NCBI RefSeq assembly: GCF_014698735.1
Contig: NZ_JACJTQ010000013.1
Span: forward strand, 62,001-126,000
Length of the DNA stretch: 64,000 nt
Source of the DNA: Anabaena catenula FACHB-362
GTDB taxonomy: Bacteria; Cyanobacteriota; Cyanobacteriia; Cyanobacteriales; Nostocaceae
Direction: 5' to 3'
The position numbers were made by a program, and so were the translations under genes. The first letter of the stretch is position 1. The number at the start of each line of letters is the position of its first letter. Below, piece by piece: positions 27,201-34,967 of the stretch. Below the pieces are notes generated by a model. It made no database searches. It had not been told where the DNA came from and saw only the letters and a list, made by a program, of their open reading frames with translations.

Positions 27201-28554
27201 CCCAAAGTGAATTATCTAATATGATTGGGACTAATAAATAGGCTTTGATTTGAAACTGTGTTAAGAATTCAATGTGACAAGGACTCAAGTTAGCTTGATG
27301 AATATCGGCAATAGCTTTAGAACATTTGTGTTGCTCAAGGTCTAGCCAATTTGTCTCGCACCACTCACCTTTAATTATCCTATCTAAAATTGACCATTGG
27401 GGTGTCTCCACTGACTCCACTATTACCTGTCCACCCCCTGAAGGATAAAAGCGATAAATAACTACACGCTCAACCTGTAGTAATTCCCGGATTTCTGTTA
27501 CGGTTGTGTGGAGAATTGTTTCTAAAGTTAAAGAGGCACGAATGCGAAAAGCGGTATCGGCTATAAGTTGATTGCGTTGAGTCTGCGTTTGTAGCTTGGC
27601 TTTCTTGAGGCTAACTTGTTCGTTGAGATCAGAATTAAGGCGTTTTAGCAAATTAACTTTTTCATTCTCTAGCTGCTGCACCTGTTCTTGTAATAGGGTA
27701 ATAACTTGGTACAGTTCCTTAACATCTACAGATTGTAAGATGCCTGTCTGTGTCAAAATTCCTACCAGATAACCTTCGTTATTAGCGACAACAAATCGCC
27801 GAATTTTGTGGTGCTGCATTGCTTGATGAGTGTTCCAGAGGGAATCATCAGGATTCACTAAAAACAGAGGGGAACTCATTACCTGTTCACATGGCAATTT
27901 GCTCAAGTTCAACTCCAGGATTTGGAATTGAACAATATCCCGTTCTGTGATGATGCCCAAAGGACGGATTTTCCTGGGTGCAACGAGATTGCCAATCACA
28001 ATACAACTGACATGATGAGAGGACATCAGTTGCGCTAATTCCAGCACCGTAGCTGTAGGAGGAGCATGAATTACATTTTCTGTCATTACCTCCTTGACAT
28101 ACCGACACTTGAGTAAATTTGCAGGTTGCAACATGGCGTGAATGCTACTCAGTGTTACCAATCCCACCAGTTGTCCCTGTTCGTTGAGAACTGGTAAATG
28201 GCGAATTCGATGCTGTCGGAGTAATTCTATGACTGTGATTGGCTCTTTTGCTTGCCATTCTTGACAGGTAATCAACTCCCTTGTCATGACTTCCGCAACT
28301 TTGGTTGTTCTGAAATTGCGCTCTTGTGCAGCTAGTTTCACTAAATCTCGTTCTGTTAGTAAGCCAACTAATTTTTGGTTATCTAAGACAAAAAAGCAAC
28401 TGGTGTACAGAGAATCTGAGCTAGAGTCAGTCTTCCCTATTTGACTCATCATTTGTACTGCTTCCAGTAGGAATGCATCTGGATTGACAACAACAAAGTG
28501 GCGTTGAATACAATCTTGAGTGAAATAATCTAGTGACGGTGTTGTAGATTCCAT
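24268..28554 (-). CDS. hybrid sensor histidine kinase: four CBS, GAF, three PAS, HisKA/HATPase, receiver
   Basis: A 1428-residue cytoplasmic sensor kinase from ATG 28554 (AGGGG six bases upstream; TTG 28560 is less likely). Order: two tandem CBS pairs (about 15-285; KVAEVMTRELITCQ, RYVKEVMTENVIHAPP and GIITERDIVQF); a coiled linker; a GAF domain (about 330-490; VVIYRFYPSGGGQVIVESV); another coil; three PAS/PAC units (about 540-930); HisKA with NMSHEIRTPMNAI (H953); HATPase with N-box VVGNALKFTEKG and GTGLGLAI; a receiver with D1248 (LILLDIKMPYMDG); and an Hpt-like helical tail without an obvious phospho-His. CBS domains suggest sensing of adenine nucleotides. The GAF has no bilin-type Cys that I can assign. 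Confidence 0.93.
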   Translation of the reverse strand: MESTTPSLDYFTQDCIQRHFVVVNPDAFLLEAVQMMSQIGKTDSSSDSLYTSCFFVLDNQKLVGLLTERDLVKLAAQERNFRTTKVAEVMTRELITCQEWQAKEPITVIELLRQHRIRHLPVLNEQGQLVGLVTLSSIHAMLQPANLLKCRYVKEVMTENVIHAPPTATVLELAQLMSSHHVSCIVIGNLVAPRKIRPLGIITERDIVQFQILELNLSKLPCEQVMSSPLFLVNPDDSLWNTHQAMQHHKIRRFVVANNEGYLVGILTQTGILQSVDVKELYQVITLLQEQVQQLENEKVNLLKRLNSDLNEQVSLKKAKLQTQTQRNQLIADTAFRIRASLTLETILHTTVTEIRELLQVERVVIYRFYPSGGGQVIVESVETPQWSILDRIIKGEWCETNWLDLEQHKCSKAIADIHQANLSPCHIEFLTQFQIKAYLLVPIILDNSLWGLLIAHSCIDVRQWQPDEIEFLEHLSIQVANAIQQGTLLEQVQKANIELEAKVAERTTELQAANQRLQQELVRAQQAEAALREREATVRSFYDSAPMMMGVVELLDDDILHLSDNSASAQFFKTTPELLQNQLASQMGTPPEYIRLWITHYRESQRTGQPVRFEYQHTTDGKVKWLSGTVCYIGLANSNRPRFSYVLDDVSEKTRLEAERKHTESALRDSEQRWQLALRGSNDGIWDWNLQTNAVFLSDRWKEMRGFQTHELTDFMEKWFRHIHPEDIENVSQRLNDHLNRKTPFFSVEYRVQRRDGSYMWILDRGQALWDQAGNLMRMVGLETDISYRKRAEAALRESEQRYRILVTHAPVGIFQTDDQGNCSYINPRCSELTGMSMLEALGKGWIQALHPDDQEKIMTEWNSAIQQGRAFSMEYRYCKPNGEIIWVSGQAVALSNEAGEVIRYFGTVMDITARKQAEEELTLKNLALEEAKRQAETANQAKSEFLANMSHEIRTPMNAILGFADLLQSAVTEAPIAAYVEAITTSSRTLLALINDILDLSKIEAGKLELHYEPIDLRALIQEILQIFNPTATAKNLILRSNIEDTLPQAVYIDEIRLRQILFNVVGNALKFTEKGHIQISIRAHPYCTNNVEKIWLEIAVEDTGIGIERSQQKSIFEAFVQSAGQSNRKYGGTGLGLAITQRLINMMGGMVTVQSELGIGSIFTFVFPTVSPALELTQIVTESYQDDHLNQFNPSTILVVDDVDSNRELIKGYFDKTHHLVLLAEDGQKAIHLAQLHQPDLILLDIKMPYMDGKETAKHLKQDEETQNIPIVIITASSQPQEQYELERICQGFLCKPISRIQLLTELRKHLQPLSIVENQNQSDSFHSHINSHKLLRVPINLSELLIKLEQEEEMVWNTLRKTLKIRQIKQFIQRLEAWGQEYDCQLLVDYANSLHSNLDAFNMDQLPLIMEQFPSVRKALETLI

Positions 28555-28584
28555 AATCAACCCCTGAGAAGATATTCCTACAAC

Positions 28585-28685
28585 CTGACTTGAAAATAAG
28601 ACCCCACCCCTAACCCCGCTGTTTCGTGGAGGGGGATAAGAAGTTTTTCATGTGTCCTGGTGTACGCAGTTCATGATGGCTACTT
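28585..28685 (-). repeat. ~105-bp dispersed repeat, copy B
   Basis: Inverted match to 9639-9748. It contains CCCCTAACCCCGCTGTTTCG and ends GCAGTTCATGATGGCTACTT. It lies between the kinase start and the ABC exporter stop. Confidence 0.85.
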
Positions 28686-28698
28686 AGATGGTGCATGA

Positions 28699-30423
28699 CT
28701 AAGAAAATTGTTGAGCATAATACCGCGCATATCTCCCTTCTAAAGCTAACAATTCTTGATGATTTCCCGATTCGACAATTTGCCCTTTTTCTAACACTAA
28801 AATGCGATCGCACTTGCGAACCGTCGATAGCCTATGAGCTATAATTAATACTGTGCGGTTTGCCATCAATCTTTCTAAAGCTTCCTGTACCAAGGCTTCT
28901 GATTCAGAATCTAAGGCAGATGTCGCTTCATCTAGTATCAATATTTGCGGGTTTAACAGTACAGCACGTGCGATCGCAATTCTCTGTCTTTGTCCCCCAG
29001 ATAAATTCACACCCCGCTCACCTACCCAAGTATTATAACCCTCTGGTAGTTGCTGAATAAATTGATGAGCATTAGCAATTTTCGCTGCTTCTTCCACTGT
29101 GCTGAGTTCAAAAGCTTTTTGTCCAAAAGCGATATTTTGGGCAATTGTTCCCGAAAACATAATTGTTTCTTGGGGAACAATCCCAATTTGTTTTCTTAAA
29201 CTATTTAAGGTGACATCTTGAATATTTACACCGTCTATGAAAATTTTCCCAATTTCAGGATCATAAAATCGGGGTAAAAGATTGACAAAAGTAGTTTTAC
29301 CAGCACCAGAAGCACCTACAAGTGCGATCGCTTGACCTGGCATTACTAATAAATTAATATTATTTAATACAGGTTCACCGACTTTATAAGCAAAGGTCAC
29401 ATCACGATATTCAACTTTGCCATTTACAGCCGGAAGACTAATTGCATTTGGCTTTTCTAAGACTGTTGGTTGAATTGCTAACAACTCAAAAACCCGGTCA
29501 ACTGATGCCTCTCCTTGTTTAAATTCATTATAGTTATTAGTAGTATGTCCGATGGGATCAATTAACAAAGCTGCTGCTGCTAAATAACTGAAAAACGCTC
29601 CTACTGTTAAATTGTTTTGAGAAATTTGCCAAGTTCCTACCATCAGTAAAGATAAAGCACTTAAAGCTTCTAAAAATCCCACAATGGGAATTTGAATTGC
29701 TTTTAACTTTTCTGCTGAATATTTAGCTCTTAAACTGCGTTCTGCTTCATGACTAAATCTAGCAATTTCATAGTCTTCTGCGGCAAAAGCTTGAATTAAA
29801 CGAATACCGCTGAATACTTCTGTGAGAATAGCTGATAAATCGGAAATCCGATTTTGACTTTTGAGAGAATATTTACGTAAACGTTCCCCAAACCAACCAA
29901 TTAAAATTCCCATAATTGGCGCAACAATCACTGTAGCCAGCGTGAGTTGCCAATTCAAGTAAATCATGTAAATGGGAATTGCTACTAATTGCAAAATGCA
30001 GGGAACAAAATCATGAAAAAGCTTATTGATAACTTCCCCAACCCTGTCAACATCTTCGGTGAGACGATAAGATAAATCACCAGCTTTTGCAGTTTCAAAA
30101 TAGCTGAGATTGAGCTTTTGTAAATGTGAGTAAACCTGTTGACGGAGATTAAAAGCAATTCTTAAAGCTGCACGTGCCATGTATAAATCTTGCATGGACT
30201 GAAAAAAACCACGGACAAGAAATACTAAAGCACAGACTCCTGCTAATTGAGCGATCGCTACTACATTACCCTGTCCAAAGGGAACTGCCAATTTACCCGC
30301 TAGATTAATTAACGTTAAAGTTGCCAATACATATCCCAAAATACCCACAAATCCCTTAGCGACAGTTTCCCATTGGGTGCGGATATAGGGTAACAATAAC
30401 CAATAATTAGAACGTGTTTTCAA
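28699..30423 (-). CDS. ABC exporter, fused permease and ATPase (MsbA-like)
   Basis: A 574-residue half-transporter. Six membrane helices span about 20-320, including FETAKAGDLSYRLTEDVDRVGEVIN, the coupling-helix region of type IV exporters. The ATPase domain has Walker A GASGAGKTT, Q-loop IGIVPQETIMFSGT, signature NLSGGQRQR, Walker B ILILDEATSALD and H-loop IIAHRLST, all intact. It should work as a homodimer, exporting lipids, glycolipids or drugs. No C39 peptidase domain is present. The frame starts with TTG at 30423, with GGAAG eight bases upstream and no better ATG nearby. Confidence 0.93.
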   Translation of the reverse strand: MKTRSNYWLLLPYIRTQWETVAKGFVGILGYVLATLTLINLAGKLAVPFGQGNVVAIAQLAGVCALVFLVRGFFQSMQDLYMARAALRIAFNLRQQVYSHLQKLNLSYFETAKAGDLSYRLTEDVDRVGEVINKLFHDFVPCILQLVAIPIYMIYLNWQLTLATVIVAPIMGILIGWFGERLRKYSLKSQNRISDLSAILTEVFSGIRLIQAFAAEDYEIARFSHEAERSLRAKYSAEKLKAIQIPIVGFLEALSALSLLMVGTWQISQNNLTVGAFFSYLAAAALLIDPIGHTTNNYNEFKQGEASVDRVFELLAIQPTVLEKPNAISLPAVNGKVEYRDVTFAYKVGEPVLNNINLLVMPGQAIALVGASGAGKTTFVNLLPRFYDPEIGKIFIDGVNIQDVTLNSLRKQIGIVPQETIMFSGTIAQNIAFGQKAFELSTVEEAAKIANAHQFIQQLPEGYNTWVGERGVNLSGGQRQRIAIARAVLLNPQILILDEATSALDSESEALVQEALERLMANRTVLIIAHRLSTVRKCDRILVLEKGQIVESGNHQELLALEGRYARYYAQQFS

Positions 30424-30529
30424 GTCTTAACTTCCAAAAAAATATTTTTCCCTTGTTTGAAGCTACCAGTTTTTGGTAATTCGTAATAGTGCCTCCGGTC
30501 CCGCTAGGGATACGTAATTTGTAATTCGT

Positions 30530-30638
30530 AAACAGGGAACAGGGAACAGGGAATAAATAGGCAGGGGGCAGGGTGCAGGGTGCAGGGAGAAAGAGGGTTT
30601 TACTCTACTTAATTGCTGATCAAACAAACTCTCCGCGT
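30530..30638. repeat. heptamer array plus 61-bp dispersed repeat, copy 2
   Basis: GGGAACA units and GGGTGCA units lead into the 61-bp stretch 30578-30638 identical to 3623-3683. A GTGTCACC/CCCCATCT tract follows to about 30680. Confidence 0.85.
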
Positions 30639-30674
30639 CACCGTGTCACCGTGTCCCCCCATCTCCCCATCTCC

Positions 30675-31317
30675 TCAATCCCTACCTTCCCAAGTTTTGA
30701 TCACATCTAACAAACTAGAACCACCCCACATCAAAGCGAACAGAATTGAGGTAGTTAAAATTGCTCCCATCACACAGAGGACTAAACCGCCTAAACTAAT
30801 AGCACCATCATCTTCTGATAAACCAAAGGCTGTCACGAAAATGCCCATTGCGGGTAGAGTATTGGTTCCAGGGATGGGAATCATCATGGAAATGGCCATG
30901 AGAGCGATTCCTTCGGAGCGCTTCGCTATCGCACTACCAATAGATATAGGATAAACGTGGACGTGCGATTCCTACGGAGCGCTTCGCTATCGCTTCAATC
31001 CTACACAACCAAGGTAGTCCCGCTTTCAAAAATCCTTGAACTGTAGATAGTTGTAGAGGATGATTAAACATCTTCTGAGGTAGCCAAGGGGTTTTCGCAC
31101 CTGCAATTAACTGTATAGCTAACAGAAAAATCAGCACACCAAAAGGAGTTGAATAACCAGGTGCAGGAACTGGTAAAGCTGAAGGTAGAGACAAAATCAC
31201 CAGCAAAAACCCAAAAATTCTTTCTCCAGCTAATAGCAAAATATCTGCCAAAGTTACTTTTTACGGTCTTTCTTCTTCAAAAAAATAGCGTTGTAATTCG
31301 TTAGAAAGTTTAGCCAT
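30675..31317 (-). pseudogene. exoD-like gene, decayed
   Basis: Reading from ATG 31317 gives MAKLSNELQRYFFEEERP, then an in-frame TAA (31261-31263), then ADILLLAGERIFGFLLVILS, LPVPAPGYSTPFGVLIFLLA and PWLPQKMFNHP, as in ExoD-family membrane proteins (exopolysaccharide-related, exact role unclear). The end of this frame is altered by a repeat unit (EAIAKRSVGIARPRLS) and stops at 30934. A second copy of the same repeat follows with a frame change, after which ExoD sequence resumes as ALMAISMMIPIPGTNTLPA to 30675. At least one nonsense codon and one frameshift make it a probable pseudogene. A start at TTG 31251 would still leave the frameshift. Confidence 0.75.
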
Positions 31318-31567
31318 ATAATCTTTTCAGAATCTTGTTAGAAATTATTACAATTCAGTTTTTGTTATACATCAAAAAAAATCTTACCTGAAGCCAGATT
31401 CAGCATAGATAATTCCCTATACCTCAAAGTAACCCAGTGCATAGAATCTAACTCGCTAAAAAGTGGCATCCAACATCTTAACGCTATGTATATGTAATTT
31501 TTCAGAATAATATTAAGTTTAGATGAAGTTATCTTATATTCGGCATACACGGGGTTAGACAAGCAAG

Positions 31568-32350
31568 ATGCAAAGATATTTGAAAGTGCTACGGCTTTTT
31601 TGGAGTGCAGCGATCGCAGCCGAATTGGAATATCGCCTTAACTTTATATTAGCCGCCCTCAGCAGCATAGGCAATCTAGCGGGTAGTGTATTTGGGTTAT
31701 TCTTGTTTTACCGCACTGGCTACACTTTTAGTGGCTGGTCATGGGAAGCAGCTTTGATAGTCTTGGGAATTTTTACATTACTCCAAGGCTTTTCTGCCAC
31801 TTTCCTAGCTCCCAACTTAAACCGCATTGTCCGTCATGTCCAGGAAGGGACATTAGACTTTGTATTATTAAAACCTATCCGCAGTCAGTTTTGGCTTTCC
31901 ACTCACACCCTATCACCGTGGGGACTACCAGATTTAATCTTTGGCTGTATCATTATTGGCTATGCAGGTAAACGCCTCGGTTTAGGAATCGAAAAGTACC
32001 TGAGTAGTATATTGCCGTTATTTTGCAGTTTAGTGATTCTCTATAGCTTGTGGTTTATGCTGGGGGCAACTACTATCTGGTTCGTTAAAATATACAACGT
32101 TACGGAAGTTTTACGAGGGTTTTTGGAAGCTGGAAGATATCCAATTATAGCTTATCCCGCCGCTTATCGCGTATTTTTTACCTTTGTAGTTCCAGTAGCA
32201 TTTTTAACAACCGTTCCTGCTCAAGCGATGTTAGGTCAAGGTGAATCTACCTGGTTGATAGGTGCAGTAGTATTAGCGGCAGTGTTGTTTTGGGTTTCCG
32301 CTTGGTTTTGGCGGTTTGCATTACGTTTTTATACTAGTGCTTCAAGTTAG
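31568..32350 (+). CDS. ABC-2-type transporter permease subunit
   Basis: A 260-residue integral membrane protein with about six hydrophobic segments and no ATPase domain. The pattern MQRYLKVLRLFWSAAIAAELEYRLNFI, then HVQEGTLDFVLLKPI, is characteristic of the ABC-2 family once called DUF990, whose members work with a separate ATPase and a second permease in export. Neither partner is adjacent, so they must be encoded elsewhere. It is divergent from the exoD remnant, with 250 bp between. Confidence 0.85.
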   Translation: MQRYLKVLRLFWSAAIAAELEYRLNFILAALSSIGNLAGSVFGLFLFYRTGYTFSGWSWEAALIVLGIFTLLQGFSATFLAPNLNRIVRHVQEGTLDFVLLKPIRSQFWLSTHTLSPWGLPDLIFGCIIIGYAGKRLGLGIEKYLSSILPLFCSLVILYSLWFMLGATTIWFVKIYNVTEVLRGFLEAGRYPIIAYPAAYRVFFTFVVPVAFLTTVPAQAMLGQGESTWLIGAVVLAAVLFWVSAWFWRFALRFYTSASS

Positions 32351-32358
32351 TTATGAAT

Positions 32359-32389
32359 ACAGTTAATTATAGTTGATTAATGTTGGGTT
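32359..32389 (+). repeat. 31-bp direct repeat, left copy, followed by hairpin repeat
   Basis: Starts ACAGTTAATTATAGTTGATT and ends TGTTGGGTT. The same 31 bases recur at 33380-33410. To the right lies a GCACACTACGTGAACG palindromic fragment and CAACCCAACCTACGA closing a hairpin with GTTGGGTT. Confidence 0.9.
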
Positions 32390-32523
32390 ATGCCTCCGGC
32401 ACACTACGTGAACGTTCCTCAACCCAACCTACGAGGAATTGCGATTCCACTATCGAAGCCCGTCGTAATACAAGTTTTATACTTAACGCATCTCTTTTAG
32501 CAGATACTGAAACTCAGTTTTCA

Positions 32524-33105
32524 TCAGTTTCCTTTAGTTCTCCATTTTCTATCAATGAACTCCCAAGTGGCTTCGAGGAACTCTCCATTGGGCAAAATAA
32601 TACCAACTCCAATAAAATCGCCAAGGTCAAGCTCCCCGATAGCTCCAGTCAAATCAACGTTAAACAACCCTCCGATATCAAGCATATCCCAAGTAGCTCC
32701 TTCCAAGTTGACGTTTCTCATATTGCAGTGCTGGAACTCGGCATTACTCATTTCGGCACCTCGGAAAGTAGCCCCTTCCAGATCAACGGAGACAAGGTAA
32801 GTTTGTTGCAAAAAAGCACCATCCAAATTGACTCCTCTCCAGTTGGCTTCCTGAGAAACAACAGAAGTCAAATCAGTTTTGGACAAGTTAGCCCCTTCCA
32901 AGTTAACTTGATGGAGCCAAGCATCCCTCAATTTGGCTTCAGACAAATTAGCCCTACTGAGGTTGGCTTCAGTCAAATCAGCTCTATTGAAGTTAACTCC
33001 AGGCAAATTAATTCCACTCAAATCCATCCGCTCCAGGTTAACCCTTCTAAAATCTCTCTCCCCAGCAGCATACCGTTGAAGCAATTCCTCAACAGTTATC
33101 CTCAT
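32524..33105 (-). CDS. pentapeptide-repeat protein
   Basis: A 193-residue protein starting at ATG 33105. After a short N-terminal helix (MRITVEELLQRYAAGERDF) it consists of about 20 A(D/N)LxX-type pentapeptides, for example FNRADLTEANLSRANLSEAKL and VNLEGATFRGAEM, which form a right-handed quadrilateral beta-helix. The last 25 residues (LPNGEFLEATWEFIDRKWRTK) form a cap. Such proteins are abundant in cyanobacteria and mostly of unknown function. The opposite strand is open for 291 codons because of the repeat codon bias; I treat that ORF as an artefact. The gene sits between two 31-bp direct repeats. Confidence 0.9.
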   Translation of the reverse strand: MRITVEELLQRYAAGERDFRRVNLERMDLSGINLPGVNFNRADLTEANLSRANLSEAKLRDAWLHQVNLEGANLSKTDLTSVVSQEANWRGVNLDGAFLQQTYLVSVDLEGATFRGAEMSNAEFQHCNMRNVNLEGATWDMLDIGGLFNVDLTGAIGELDLGDFIGVGIILPNGEFLEATWEFIDRKWRTKGN

Positions 33106-33255
33106 CTATACACCTCCGCATCAACTAACACATTTAAAGATAACTCACTCAATCTCTGGCAAACCCTCTTCGACCCCACCTTCAACCTAACCCTCCAAAT
33201 CACCGACCTCCCCACAGGACAACTAGCAGAAGCCCAAATCACCAACTACGACTGA
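33106..33255 (+). pseudogene. possible 3' fragment of an unidentified gene
   Basis: In the plus frame ending at 33255, residues such as NLWQTLFDPTFNLTLQITD and LPTGQLAEAQITNYD look like real protein sequence, and this part lies beyond the pentapeptide gene, so it is not its shadow. The stretch is C-rich (CTC, CCC, ACC codons), unlike the surrounding AT-rich genes. No start or upstream part is visible. I cannot name the family. Confidence 0.35.
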
Positions 33256-33379
33256 ATATTAAGTTAGAATTTGCAGACTATGTGGGGCGTGAGTGAAAAA
33301 TATCAAAATATTGTGTTGGTTTAAATTCTATCAAATTATCAATAATTGAGGCGGATATTGATAATGTAGAAATATTTTT

Positions 33380-33436
33380 ACAGTTAATTATAGTTGATTA
33401 ATGTTGGGTTTCCTTGCGTCAACCCAACCTACATTG
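33380..33436 (+). repeat. 31-bp direct repeat, right copy, plus hairpin
   Basis: 33380-33410 repeats 32359-32389. It continues into GTTGGGTTTCCTTGCGTCAA then CCCAACC, a hairpin related to the one at 6449-6475. Confidence 0.9.
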
Positions 33437-33444
33437 AAGCTACA

Positions 33445-34143
33445 TCACAACATATCTGGATTTTCACCCAGTTCTCTTAATCTAGCAGCCAATTTAGCTG
33501 CTTGTGATTTAGCTGCTTCTTCTGGTAATAAAACTAGATTTCCAGCAACATCATAAAACCGCACCCAAATCGCAGTTTCTCTATCTATAGTTCCTTCCCA
33601 AGTTCCCAACCAAAAACCCAAACGTCTACACCATAACCAACCATTTTCATTAACGATTAAAGGCTGATATTGTTGATTATCATCTAAATGCCATCCTTGT
33701 AAAGAATTAGAATCAAAAGGATCGTAGACAAAATAATCTGAGGTGTGGAAAGTTTGTTCATAAAGGTCTTTTTTAATTCCCTTATCTATTCCTGCTGTAG
33801 ACGGTGACATTAATTCCACAATCACATCAGGATAGCGACCATCTTCTTCCCAGACTACCCAACCTTGTCTAGAATTTGTACCATCAACATTGAGAACAGC
33901 AAAAAAATCAGGGCCACGAAAATCACGATTCCGAATCTGGGTACTGCTGTAGTAAATAAACATATTGCCCCCAGTAAAATAATCATTGCGATCGCACCAA
34001 GCCTGCTGCAATGACCGAATCAGAACATTCATGGCAATACGATGTCGATTTGATTCCAAGGGTTCACCATCATCAAATATTAAATCTGTAGGTGGGTTAT
34101 GGGATTCCCAGTCCACAATGGCTAGATTGTTTTCGGTAGTCAT
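33445..34143 (-). CDS. Uma2-family (DUF820) putative nuclease
   Basis: A 232-residue protein from ATG 34143. The Uma2 fold belongs to the PD-(D/E)xK superfamily; the core here is YPDVIVELMSPSTAGIDKGIKKDLYEQ with catalytic candidates in PDVIVE and the later K. SDYFVYDPFD and the beta-rich C-terminal half fit. These genes are strongly amplified in filamentous cyanobacteria and their role is unknown. The C-terminal helix (EEAAKSQAAKLAARLRELGE) is typical of the longer subgroup. The next gene (34821-34183) is a second, shorter member in the same direction, 40 bp upstream. Confidence 0.85.
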   Translation of the reverse strand: MTTENNLAIVDWESHNPPTDLIFDDGEPLESNRHRIAMNVLIRSLQQAWCDRNDYFTGGNMFIYYSSTQIRNRDFRGPDFFAVLNVDGTNSRQGWVVWEEDGRYPDVIVELMSPSTAGIDKGIKKDLYEQTFHTSDYFVYDPFDSNSLQGWHLDDNQQYQPLIVNENGWLWCRRLGFWLGTWEGTIDRETAIWVRFYDVAGNLVLLPEEAAKSQAAKLAARLRELGENPDML

Positions 34144-34182
34144 GAGCAATTATCACCTTTTTCATCAAGCCGTAAATTTCTA

Positions 34183-34821
34183 TTATAAATTATCCTTAAC
34201 CCAACTCCTAAAATTCCGCATCGCTTGACTTCTCCCAATAGTTAAACACTGCTGAACATACTCATTAACTAATTCCACAATGGGGATATTAGGAAAGTTA
34301 GGACTAGATTGGGACTTTACATATTTTCCTTCTTGTAACAAAAAAATCTCCAAACCTTGTTGTTTATATCGCCAAAGTTCAGGAACTCCCAAAATTTCAT
34401 AATTATCAAATCGAGTGCGAGAAGTAATATCAATTTCAATAGCTAAATCTGGTGGTGGATCTATATTTAAGTCAATCCGATTTTTTCCAATAACAGCAGC
34501 TTGATTTTGAATGTAAAAACTGGTATCTGGTTCTACGGCTTGTCGCATTCTCTCATTTTTAAGTGTTGTAGAACCAAAAGGCTCAAAATCAATTTCCAGT
34601 TGGTCTAATAAAAGTTTAACTAAATCACCAATAAGTTCTTTATCTTTTTCGTGTTCAGGTAAAGGAACCATAATTTCTAACCAGCCATCACTATAAGAAA
34701 TACGTGCTGCACGCCTTTCTCCCATTTCTTCTAAAATATTTTCTAATTGCTGCCAACTAATATCTTTGAGTAACATTTGTTGGCCTGGGTTGACAATAAT
34801 TTGTTGCAGTTCTAAAAGCAT
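34183..34821 (-). CDS. Uma2-family (DUF820) putative nuclease
   Basis: A 212-residue member of the same family as its downstream neighbour but of a different subgroup. The active-site pattern is PPDLAIEIDITSRTRFDNYEILGVPELWRYKQQ, with D and E in DLAIE. The N-terminal part (LKDISWQQLENILEEMGERRAARISYSDG) is the usual substrate-like lid. It lacks the C-terminal helix of the other copy. Divergent from pdxJ. Confidence 0.87.
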   Translation of the reverse strand: MLLELQQIIVNPGQQMLLKDISWQQLENILEEMGERRAARISYSDGWLEIMVPLPEHEKDKELIGDLVKLLLDQLEIDFEPFGSTTLKNERMRQAVEPDTSFYIQNQAAVIGKNRIDLNIDPPPDLAIEIDITSRTRFDNYEILGVPELWRYKQQGLEIFLLQEGKYVKSQSSPNFPNIPIVELVNEYVQQCLTIGRSQAMRNFRSWVKDNL

Positions 34822-34967
34822 ATTGCCTCAGAGATTGTCAATTTTTTGAGAATTGTCTTTCTTTAAGAATACGACCAAAAATAACAATCTAACTTTCACG
34901 TTCACCACCCAATTGGTATTTCCTGTAAAATCAACATCTGAAGACAGTGAAATAGGAGAAACCAGGC

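Noticed and set aside
28699-30423. ABC exporter as the secretion partner for the double-glycine peptide
   Set aside because: It lacks an N-terminal C39 peptidase domain and lies 22 kb away.
30613-30954. 113-codon plus-strand ORF
   Set aside because: Antisense of the exoD-like remnant and of the repeat region; the minus strand carries recognisable ExoD sequence.
32380-33255. 291-codon plus-strand ORF opposite the pentapeptide gene
   Set aside because: Most of it is the antisense of regular pentapeptide codons and is Ser/Gln/Ile-repetitive. Only the part after 33105 looks protein-like and is listed as a possible fragment.
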